From Gari tellinella (lineage: Eukaryota > Mollusca > Bivalvia > Cardiida > Psammobiidae), in NCBI GenBank assembly GCA_922989275.2, contig OV277864.1, positions 41,539,550-41,603,549 of the forward strand: a stretch of DNA of 64,000 nucleotides. Direction: 5' to 3'. Position numbers and translations under genes: made by a program. Of this stretch, positions 33,101 to 45,100 are shown piece after piece (positions within the stretch are counted from its first letter, which is position 1; each line of letters begins with the position of its first letter). The notes under the pieces were generated by a model. It ran no database searches. It saw only the letters and a program-made list of their open reading frames with translations, and was not told the origin of the DNA.

Positions 33101-36100
33101 TTAAGCTACCATCTGTTAGGATATAGATAAAAAAAATGTTTGTACCTGTTCATAACTGCATGTATAAATTGCAATTTTTTTCTTGAGTTGAGGATTAAAT
33201 TAAAGGTGTAAAAAGATGTTTTTATGGGGTAATGGGTTAGACATAGAGCAGGACAAAATTAGAGAGAAATACTCCATTTCTCTTTTTAAAAAAGACACGT
33301 AAAAAAGCAAGCTGTCTTTTGTATGGTCAAAATAAGAGGACTTTATTGTTCAACCCATATGCTGCAGCCTGCTAACAATCTAAATGGACTCTTCCATTTT
33401 CTAAATGATGACCAGTTCACCCCTTCACTGCCTTACCCCGAGTACAATAGTTATTTGCAACCAGTTTCCATCCTGATCAGACACTGTGTCCTAAGCACCT
33501 GATCAGTATCCAAACTGTTTGACACTCATTTCAATATTTCTTAGGTCAAAATACCTTAAATTTAAATTTTACTAATAAAAACAAAGGATTACTATTTAAG
33601 ATTAATGATGTCATGGTAATGAAGGGGTTTAAACATTAGCTGTTGAGGAATTATCACTAAAATAGTTAGAATTATAGCAAACAGTGTAGAACCAGATCAG
33701 AGGGCTCCTTAAGGAGCCCTCTGATCTGGGTCCACACTGTTTACAAGTTGTGTATATTCATTTCCACACAGTAAAGGTAAGCCTCATTATTCTGAGCCTG
33801 CAGTCTGTCTGTATTTACCTACTATACGCTGAACATTAAGCTAGGACTATTGCCAATGTTTGTTGTTTGTACTGTCTGCTATGCACAAGGCTAGGTGCTG
33901 GAAGAAATTGTTTCACTGATTGTAGATATCGGATTATAATCACCTGTACTGTTAGTCACTATTGATTGGCAGGGTTTTGCGTTGTTAACAGGCCAATCAA
34001 TGCATCATGCATAGAAGCTTAGGATATCGGGTAGTTTGAATTGAATTGTACTCACCAGGGGGTCCATTTTATATAACTCATTACCCAATAGCCTGTTTCA
34101 AGTTTTGAAGATAAGTGACAACTTAAAGCAGGTTGAAAGTAAAGCAGAATATGCCTTAAGGCACATTCTGCTTTACTTTCAGCCTGCTTTAAGCTATCAT
34201 TTGCTAGGATATGGGAAATATTTCTTCTGATCAATTTTAATAACTGTATATGGTGAAACTATTTTTTTCAGTGGAGGATTATATCAAAGGCGTAAAAAGC
34301 CGTATTTATGGGGTAATTGGAACCTATTACCCCATAGCCAATTTCTAGTAACAAAGATAGGCGATCACTTAAAGCATGCTGAAAGTAAAGCAGAATGCGC
34401 ACTAAGGCACATTCTGCTTTACTTTCAGCTTGCTTTAATCTACAATCTGCTAGGTTATAGAAAATATTTCTTATGGTGCTTATTATTTACTGTATAAATT
34501 GCAACTATTTTCTTCAGTGTATGAATGATTGAAAGGTGTAAAAAGGTGTATTTATTGGGTAATGGGTTAAGAAAGTACAGTCAATCTTGTAATAATCTTT
34601 CTCCTGCTTGTCTCCACTTTACTGGAAAAACGCTTTAAAATTAATTAAGGCTCTACACTGAAAATGCATGAGCCCTATAGGAACCACATTTTCTGTCTGT
34701 CCGTCTGTCCGACACTTTCGATGTGACAATATTACTCAGATAGTTCTTCATATATTGGGTTCATACAGAGAATATCTGTTTAGTTTTATGAGAGGAAGAC
34801 ACCTTTAGTTTTTGGGGTAAAGTGTTAGGGCTAAGGAGTAATTCAAAAGTAAAACAAAAAGTGAAAACCCTGATCAGATCAGGGTCTCCACTGTTTGCAA
34901 AACAAAAATGCTGGTTTCCTGCATAGAAAGGGTCAACAATTACTCCATAGATACACATTTTACACCTTTGGTAAATTGAAATATTCCTCAACTGCATAAT
35001 ATAGTTCTAATTTATACAGTCATAAATATACATGTATCATGACAAATATCCTCTATATCCTGGAAGATGTTAGCTTAAAGCAGACTGAAATTAAAACAGA
35101 CTGCGCCTTAAGGCACTTTCTGCTTTACTTTCAACCTGCTTAAGAGGTCCCCTATCTTCAATACTACCAACGGTTAACAGGCTATGAAAGAAAGTGTTAA
35201 GAGCTGTTTCTAAGCAGTAAAATTCCTATGGTGCAGAGACATACATATGTCTCTGTATGGTGTTACTACTCATTTGATATAACCAGGGTTTACACTGTTT
35301 GCAAATTAACCACACTGGTTAAAACCCAGCATAGAAGGGGTTAACAGAATATATGAGTATTTTGCAATACATGAACATGTAAAGAGTAAACTTGTTATAT
35401 GCAAACAGTGTAGACCCAGATCAGAGGGCTCCTGTAGGAGCCCTCTGATCTAGGTCTTCACTGTTTGTAATTTAGCAATTCTTTTTAAAGCAAAACCATA
35501 TAATACAAAGTGGACTAGAATAAATTGGAAATGGGAATTGTCCATTTAAAGTTTCAGTGAGTAAAGGGTTCACATAGTTTTGCATGTAAATGCTGTGTGT
35601 CTGACATGCACAGTTATGGATGTAGGCCATTAATTATGCTGACCCAGTGGTCGACCAACAAGTGTCATAAATCAGAGATATATTTGTATCTGCATATTAT
35701 ATACATACATACATCCTGGTGCATACACCATCGTATGACAGATCACATCATAAGATTTACTGTAGCTCGCTTTTATGACCACCATAAAAATGACTTAATT
35801 GTTGCGTTAAATAGAGATTGCAGTTTAAAGCAAGATAAAAGTAAAGGAGAAAAGTCCTGTTGCTTTACTGTCAATCTGATTTAAGCGATCATCTGCCTAA
35901 TAACCCATTTCCCAATAGCCTGTTTCTAGTTTTGAAAATAGGTGACCACTTAAAGCAGGTTGAAAGAAAAGCAGAATGTGCCTTAAGGTTCATTCTGCTT
36001 TACTTTCAGCATGCTTTAAGCTACTATCTACTAGAATATAGAAATTATTTGTTATGATACATATTTGTGATAATATAAATTTGAACCATTTTCTTCAGTG

Positions 36101-39100
36101 AAGGAATAAATTAGACGCGTAAAAAGGCGTATTTATGGTGTAATGGGTTAAATTAAAAACCATAGATCTAGGTTGAGTGGGTGTTTTGGGTGAATTTTAT
36201 TTTTTGAATGCACTATACAACATGCCCATGGAAGACAGCTGACGACTTAAGGCAAGACATGGGACATTTCTGCTCTATTTATTTTGCTTTAACCCTTTAC
36301 TCCATAGATACACTGTTTTACACATTTAATTTATTCCTGCACTAAAGTAAACCCTCTCCAATACGACCAGTTAAAGAAGGCTAACTTATTGTATAAAAGT
36401 CAGATGAAAGCTTAATGCAAGGTGACAGTAAAACAGAAAGCTCCTTGAGGAGCTTTCTCTTTTACTGTCTCTTTCAAGTCTTGCTTTAAGCAGTCACCTG
36501 TCGTAAACACCTAATAGTCAACACAATTTAGTGGTGGTATTAGAGAGGTTCTACTGTAGTTACTTAATTTGAAGGGCTGCCATAAGTTAATAATTAAAAA
36601 ATCCTAAGATTTCCAAATTTTCTATATTTCAAGTGTGATTACTTAAAGCAGGTTTAAAGTAAAGCAGAATGCTCCTTCTGGCACATTCTGCTTTACTTTC
36701 AACCTGCTTTAAACTACCAATTCTGCTAGGATAAAAACCCCGAAGATCTTGGAAAAATCCAGAGAAATGGCAGCCTTGATTAAAGTTTGACTACATACTT
36801 CCTTACAGTGTCTGATACAGATGATGAACCTGGTGTAGGAACTGGTGAGATTGTGACAGATTCTAGCATGTCTGACATCATCTCCCTCACCTCCTCTGAA
36901 ATGCCTGTCAGCCTCTCCACCCAGGATATCATGTGCGCTGGTACCCCTGACTTGCTGGAAACTGGTACCCAGGACTCGGTGCAAACCAGAACGCTGGACT
37001 CACTGCACACTGGTACCCAGGACTCTGTGCAAACTGGTACTCAGGACTCGCTGCAGACTGGTACCGTGGAATCACTGCAAACTGATACAGAGGATACAGA
37101 AACAAAATCTACCGTCCCACCAGTATGTACAATTAGTACATGTATCATAGATTATACCATCTGAGTAGTTTCAATATTTTTTTGCCCCAGAATGACTGAA
37201 TGGGGGGGGGGGGGGTCAAGGTCATTTAGAGGTCATGGTCACATCATGGTAGCAAAGTGTTTCACACACACACATCTTAGTCTGATAAATCCTTTCTTTC
37301 ATAGCTATTTAAGTGTTTGTTTAAACAGGCTGCTTTAAAGTTTTTGAGTTTCTAGTTACTCGTTAATAGGACAGTTTAAAATATGTATTTCAGCCATGAC
37401 TAGGTAAAAGCATGTTAACTTTTGTAGTTTATGCAACTTTTATAATGACACATAACATTTATAACAGCAAGATTTGTTAGTGACTGTATTCCGTTGCTTA
37501 CCTGTTCTGTAACTTATAACATAGTAACATACTTGCCAGACTTATTGCATTGCAAACAGTGTAGGTTCAGACAAACTGCTACTACATGTAATTGATTTTA
37601 TGGAAGACAGGTGACATTTTAAAGCAAGGTGAAAGTAAAACAGAAAGCTTCTAAAGGAGCTTTTGGTTTTAGTTTCACTTTGCTTTAATAGCTGGCTAAT
37701 AATTGGCATTACTTAATGGTCATAATAAGGGTTTTTACTGTATTTTGTTATCTTACTTGTTAGACGTGTAGACCCTGATCAGAGGTTGCACCTTGACATT
37801 GGGCTAGTCTTGATTTACAATGTTTGCAATGCAATATGGATGGCTTTCTCATGACATAGCTCACAGTATATAAACCTGTACTCAAACAATTAGTTACATA
37901 TATGTAGGTGGCAGTAAGTAAAGGCCAGCAGATATCCCCGGAGCACATAGAGAGCCTGCGGCGGGCGATAGATGATGTACAGAGCAATCTGCTGTATTCT
38001 CCTAGTGCCTCCAGCTCTATGTCTTCATATGAGATGTTTGGAGATGGCAATCATGGTAGGTTATCGATTTTAGTTCTCTCTTTCTACAACAACACCTAAT
38101 GAGTGGAAAAATTTGGGTGTGTTGTTCAGAGGGAGTTGTCATAGGGAGAGAAAATGAATACTCTTAGAATACAATTGCAAACAGTTTGAACCCAGATCAG
38201 AATAAGGAGTAAGGAGGTAACTGATGTGGGTTCAAACTGTTTGTCACTCATTGTTATGTTCCTTTTGTCAAAATGTCCAATATATGTAACTTTACTTCCA
38301 ACCTGCTTTAAGTGGTCACCTGTCTTCAAAACTAGAAACAGGCTATGGGGTGAAGGGTCAAGTTTTACTGGTTTTGAATTTGTGTCCTTTTCATATTCAT
38401 CAAAACTCAAAATAATAGGGCTTTAACATAAACTAAAATTATTAATTGGCAATTTTATGGTAATACTTTCAAGCTTAAGTATTTAATTTAAAATAACTTT
38501 GTTTCAGACTCCGGTGCAATGGGCAAAGAGGTAACACCCCAAGCTATTCTGCCACCTTCTGACCAGCTGCATGATATAGCTTCTAAGGGAGACCAATGTA
38601 CACATGACAGTAGTCAGAGTGATACTGGAGTTACTTCCCTTGAATGTGTTAATCAAGGAGACAGTGCTGAACTTGATGATTCCCATCCAGAGGAGCAACC
38701 AGAAGGGACTGTTGCCTGTGTACCAAGTTCAACTGCTGTTGAAACGCTGGGCCCAGATATGCCTGACCTTAGACCTCTAATGCAACGGATGGTTTTTAAA
38801 CAGGCACGAGGTAAAATATGATTCAAGTAGAATAAAACCAGTATGTAACCTGAAGACTAAAACCTTGGATGTAGTTTGGATCCAGAGGAGATACTGAGTA
38901 TTTGACACTTGCTATTAATCAGTCATTTCTTAAACACATTCAACTCTAGTGACAAGTAAACTTGTTATTAACAAACAGTGACTTAGGCTAGGTTGGAACC
39001 ATAAGTCAAGTTATATTTCTGGGAGTTTTTCTGAGGTCTGAAATTCAACTTATGGCCGTGACTCTATGAAATCTGTTAAGAGTACACTTGTTTTATGCAA

Positions 39101-42100
39101 GAACCTGATCAGAGGGCCGGCCTCAGGGCACCTGCAGGAGTCCTCTGATGAGGGTCTTCACTATTTGTCATCTTGCAATATTTGGTTCAAATCAGTCCTA
39201 AATAGTCAGAAATGGACTAGACTTAATTGGAAACTGAATATTTCCATTTGAAGATCTGACACTAGCTATGCTTTTATTACTCTGTATCTTAAATTAAAGG
39301 CAGAAGTTCTGTTTTCAAAAGTTCTACTACTTTTTTCAGGCAGCTGTGTGAAGTGGTGGTGTGAGTTCCTAGAAGAACACTGGTTCCTTAGTAGCTATGT
39401 CTTCTTTCTGTCAGTGGTTGTCCTGGTTACTGGCTTCAACGTATACTATGCCTTTTCTGCCAGTAGGTGCATATTTCTCAATTTTCATCGATTTTGAAAA
39501 TTATGCTTATCATGAATGGGTCAACATGGAGATGTGTATGGTTTTAGTTTATTTAAAGAGAATATGTCTCAGTGTTCATATAAAAAGTTAGAAAGTCATG
39601 CATATAATTATAAGAAAATATTTTCTCTATTCTAACATGATAGCTTAAAGCCTGAAGGCGCATCTTGCTTTACTTTCAACCTGCTTTGAGTGGTCACCTA
39701 TCTTCAATACTGGAAATAGGCTATTGAGTAATAGAGGGTTAAAGCAGGATTATGCTTTACTTTAAGCCTGCTTTAAGCTCCATCTGCTTAAATGTAGAAA
39801 GTACCTCCTACAGTGTACATTCATGATTGACTGCATGACTTTGTAAGGTGGAACTATTTTCTTCCATGGAGGAATGAATGAAAGGCATTAAAACACATAT
39901 TTATGGAGTAATGGGTTACTGTTTTATGTTTCAGTTGATGTGGTGAATCCTTACACAGGCAAGACAGTCCCAGTATGTATTGTATTGCTTAATACAATTT
40001 GAACTGTTAAGTGTGAAATAAGTAAATAAGCAGTCTTTATGAGGTCTGCATGATTCTTTAAAGAACGGATGCTAAACCCTTGTCCCCACACCATAGGACT
40101 ACCTTTTGAATCATTTACCTATTTCTCATAGAATTGGCTCTCCATGCTTTTACCATGTTCAGTTAACTCTTTAAACACCATGGACCTGTTTAAAAATATA
40201 TTCATTACAATTGCAAACAGTGTAGACCCAGATCAGAGGGCTCTATAGGAGCCCTCTGATCTGGGTCTACCCTGTTTGCTAATCTAGAGCTGTAAACTAC
40301 CCCGAAGTTTTTGGTAACTAAAAAGGTCCACAAGGGAACTTAATAACCCACACAAGTTATTTAGTGTTGTAAGAGTTAAATAACCATTGAAAAGGCTCAT
40401 TAAATACCTTTCCATGCTTCTGTCAAATAAACAAGTAGTGTACCTGTGTAGAGTACAGACCAAGGTTCTACATAGTTTGTCATTTTGCAATATATTGTGG
40501 AAAACAACCCTAAATAGTAGAAATAGACTAGACATAATATTGAACTGGTATTGTCCATTTGATGTTTCAGGGATGTGTGAGTTACGAGGAAATGCAGAAA
40601 GGTTAGTAACATAACTTAATACCCTATAATCCAATAGCCTGTTTCTAGTTTTGAAGACAGACGACTTAAAGCCAGTTGGGAAGTAAAGCATAATGTGCCT
40701 TAAGGCACTCTGATTCAAGGCCATCAGTGCTCTCTTTTGTTTTCTGCTTCTACTGTATGTTAACCTATTACCCCATAGCCTGTTTCTAGTATTGAAGATA
40801 GGTGACTACTTTTACAGCAGGTTGAAAGTAAAGCAGAATGTGCTTTAAGGCACATTCTTCTTTACTTTCAGCCTGCTTAAAGCTACAATCTGCTCGGACA
40901 TAGAAACTATTTGCTATGGTGTATCTTCATGACTGTATGAAGTGAAACTATTTTCAAAGCCTTACAATGCATACATATATCTAGTTAGTAATTGGTCAGA
41001 GCCAGGGGACATTTTCTTGCATCCTCTACAAGTTGATGCTTAGTACTTAACAACTGGCTGAAAGTAAAGCAACAATAAAAAAAGAGATTTTTGCTTTACT
41101 TTCAGCCCGCTTTATGCAAACCTCCTGTCTTTATAACTTTAAAAAGCTATAGAGAAAAAGGTTAATACAGATTGTATGGTATTTTACTAGTATTGGAAGA
41201 TCACAGACAAGAGCTTAGGGAGCGGAACCAGGTGATTAAAGAACTGAAGGCAGATCTAGTGGAAAGACACAGGCAGTATGAGATTGTATCACTACATAGA
41301 GATACTGTAGTAGAAGAGAACACCAATCTGCACAACCAGATTAAAGCCATGCAAGAGGAGGTGTATCCATATACTGTTGGCTCAGAGGAGTTGGAAGGGG
41401 ATACTGTACTGGAAGAAGAGATACCACAGGTATACTGGAGAAGATGTTAATCTTTCTTGTTTAACCTTGTACTCCATATCCTGTTTCTTGCTTTGAAGAT
41501 AGGTGACCACTTAACCATTTGCCCCATAGTCTGTTTCTGGTTTTGAAAAAAGGCAACTATTTAAAGCACCTGAGGTGCATTATGCTTTACTTTCAGCCTG
41601 CTTTAAGATTCTACTGCTAGAATAAAGAAAATATTCCTTAAGATACATATTCATGACTGTATAAATTGGAATTTTTCTTCTGGTTTACTTTCAACCTGCT
41701 TTAAGCTACCATTTGTTAGAATACAGAAAATATTTCTTATTTTGTACATTCATTACTATGTAATATAAAACTATTTCTTAAAGTGGAGGAATTTATTTAA
41801 ACGTATCTATGGAGAAAAGGGTTAAATAAAACTGAATACTAAATGTAGACATGAAACCTGTCTATAATAACTCTAAAATTAATAACAATTGCCTGTTCCT
41901 AGTTTTCAAGCTATTTGACTACTTGAAGTAAAGCAGTATGCTCCCAAATCTGCTTTAGGCTACATCTGAAAGGATGCTTGAAATTTCATCTGTTTTTCAT
42001 ATACAGGACTTCCTAGGTGAGAACTAATTTTCTTGGTGTAGAAATAACTAGAGGCATATATAAGAGGATTTATGGAGTAATGGGTATTGAACATTTTTGA

Positions 42101-45100
42101 AATATTATTTTACCACTCTAATATGGAAATCTCTCTGAATTGAATGTTTTGAATAGATAAGCTTGGGTTGCACCATAAGATATACTTTCTGTATCCAGGC
42201 AGATGGTAGCTTAAAGCAGACTGAAAGTAAAGCAGTACTTTTAACCAGCTTTAAGTGGTCACCTATCTTCAAAACTAGAAACCTGCTAAAAGGTATAGGG
42301 TAAAGGGTTTTCACCCTGTACATAATATTAAAGTTGTAATGTGATGTGCCTGAATTAATGTGATATGTCTGAATTATTTATCTGAACAGAATCCACCAGA
42401 TGAATGTGGCTTTCTTGTGAGAAGTCGAGGAAGTGCGGTTCTGTCCCAGGAAGCACCTTCAGGAAGTGCCGTTCTGTCCCAAGATGCACCTTCCAAAGAG
42501 CCAGTAGACAAACCAGATAGACATACACTAGGCAAGTCGAAGGACATGTCGGCAGAGATCAACCCAACTGGCAAGGAACTTACTGAAGATGACCAAGGGA
42601 AGAGGGACTTACAAATAACAAAGACAGAAATAGACAAAATCAGAAATACTGTGAGAGAGAACAATGAGAGACCAGAAAAGAAAGGAATGGACAAAAGAAA
42701 AGATAAAGAAACAAAAAAGAAACAAGAGAATGAGAAAATAAATCCAGAAAATGGTCGAAGGAGACAAGCAAGGAAAGAAAAGGATCAAAATGAACAGAAA
42801 AGGAAAGAAAAAAGAAGGAATGAGAAGAAACAGGCAGATGAAGAGAAGTCTGACTCTAGCACCACTGGCAGTGTCTGGATGGACAACATCTTTGACATCA
42901 TGAACAAGACAAAAGGCCAGATAGAGGAAACTTGGCATCAGGTTTGTATGGTTTTCAGGGTACCAGATAAAAGTGATTTAACTGAACAAATCCAGCATAT
43001 TCTCACTCATTTCAACACTAAATCCTATGGTGCTATTACTCATTAGAATTGTCTTGAAGAGACAATTCTGATGAGTAGTGACACCATAGGGTTTAATGCA
43101 GAAATAAGGATTTTAGATTTGGAAAAACTCCCCTTACCTGAAGCTTTGATTTTTTCAGTTTAAAAAAAAATTATGGTAGCTTAACCACAATATAGTCAGT
43201 CCTAGGGAAGTGGAAAAGGTGGGTTATCTTTTTTTAGCAAAATTTATCTCCAGCAACAATTCTCAGAATTGATTTATTTACATATAGGATATTACATGAG
43301 TGTTCATAATTTATTGGATTTATTTTAAAAACGAGTCTTTTGGAAAACGATAAAAATGAGGCTTTGCCGAGTTTTTATCGTTTTCTAAAACGACGAGTTT
43401 GATAAATCCAATAAATTATTAACAAGAAAAATTATTAACAAGAATATTATATTCTTTTTTATAACATAACCTAGAAAAGTTATTTATCGCAGCCTTTGAG
43501 GTCAAGTGAATGCTAAGCGCGATATAAGTAATCTATACAGGAAAAAAGTTGTTCCAAATTAACCTCGTTCACTAGCATAATGTTTATGTTATTATATGTA
43601 TAATAAGCACTTTCATGTAGATCTAATATTGATTAATTACACCAAAAATCTATAAATTGAATCTACATGATGGAAAGAAGACGTTGGAAATTGAACGCAT
43701 AGAACGCATTTTAATGACGTCACAAGTAACGACGTCGTGGCGTACCTCATTTGCATAGTTATTTAACTAGTTATATATGACATTTAAACAACTGGTGTTA
43801 TTCAACGCTCACGCCGTCTGTTATGTTATAAAATATTTTACAGAAAATCTCATCAGAATTACGAACAGTTTGGAACCAGATGAGATGCTGAGTAACTTGG
43901 CATCTCATGTGGATCCAGACTGTTTGTAACAGTAGTCACAAATCTGTGTATAGGGTGCAGATGTTTAAAGGGCTGATGTGAATGAAAAGATTAAGTAGGA
44001 TGTGGTAGTCCTTAAGGAAAGGCTCTCTTTAGGGGTCATAATAACAGGGTTTTACTGTTCTTTGTTGAATTCTTATCCCTAACAGCATAGCATGTTTCTA
44101 TTTTGAAGTACAGTGACTACTTAAAGCAGATTGAAAGTTAAGCAGAATGCTCCTAAAGGAGCATTCTGCTTTACTCTCAGCCTGCTTTGAGCTGCCATCT
44201 GCTAGAAGATATGAATTATTTCATATGATACATATTAATGACTGTATAAATTGAAACTATTTTCTTTAATGAAGGAATTAATTAAAGGCGTAAAAATGAA
44301 TATCTATGGAATAAAGGGTAAGTAACTTAAGTAGCTAACCTCGTCCTTGTTCATTGTAACTATATGCATAGAGACTCTTGCAAGGACAAATTCCTCTCTG
44401 TCTATTTTTCTCATCGCCTCCAAATCACCACTCCCAGTCAATCACATGATTCTGACAAGGAAGTGCTACCAAATTTTCCTTTCATAGTTTCAGAGCTGAA
44501 TAACTTAACCCTTTGAGACCTTTTTCAAACAATGTATATGTGAATACTAGTACACTTGTCCTATGCAAACAGTGAAGACCCAGATCAGAGGGCTCCTTAA
44601 GGTCAGGGTCTTCATTGTGTCATAATGCCAAACATTGGCAAAATAAACCCTTCAAAGTCTGAAATGGACTAGACTAAAATGGAAAATGGAATTGTCCATG
44701 TAAAGTTTCATGGAGAAAAGAATTAAAACAAGCTCTTTTATATCATGTAGGTTAGAAACATCTCTGATCACTTGTGGAAGAAACACTCACCCACCTTGGA
44801 AAGAATGACTGACAAGTTCCAGAAAAAGTTTGAACATCTGAGCAACAAATTCCAACAGAAGCTCATGAAGAAGACCAGCAAGTGGTTTGGGAAATGGAGA
44901 AAGTCTTGCAATAAAAACAATGCAGAGAAAGAGGAAAACGCCTCGGCAAAGGCAGAGACAAAAAGAAGACCTTTCAAAGATGAAGGTGGGTGCAACCATA
45001 TAGCCCTCTGTAGAGAGCACTGATCACATTTGCAAACAATGCAGAACAAGATCTGAGTGCTCCTATATATGTGTGTGTCACAAAATGCCTCATTGTCAAA

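Larger units (their letters stand above)
32453..33235. mobile_element. B-type MITE split by a second TTAA element
   Basis: B ends CCCCTTTCCCCATAGCC and ATGGGGTAATGGG. The palindrome is complete at 32500-32568. The B sequence GCTTTAA|GCTACCATCTG is interrupted at its TTAA by 32569-33100 and resumes at 33101. Confidence 0.88.
31504..36808 (+). other. Intron 2, 5.3 kb, almost entirely repeats
   Basis: Contains D elements (31578, 32115), a half C cassette (31841-31882), a LINE 3' tail (31930-32025), a triple nest (32453-33235), an A element (33420), C cassettes (33677, 34860, 35401), B elements (34077, 34323, 35904), a B-like piece (35080-35150), a pogo-like element (36345) and a G element (36573). 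33750-34070 and 34600-34760 show nothing recognisable. Confidence 0.7.

Noticed and set aside
42374..42938. Antisense open frames opposite exon 10
   Set aside because: They mirror the Lys/Glu-rich coding strand (giving Phe/Leu/Ser-rich peptides) and have no support of their own.
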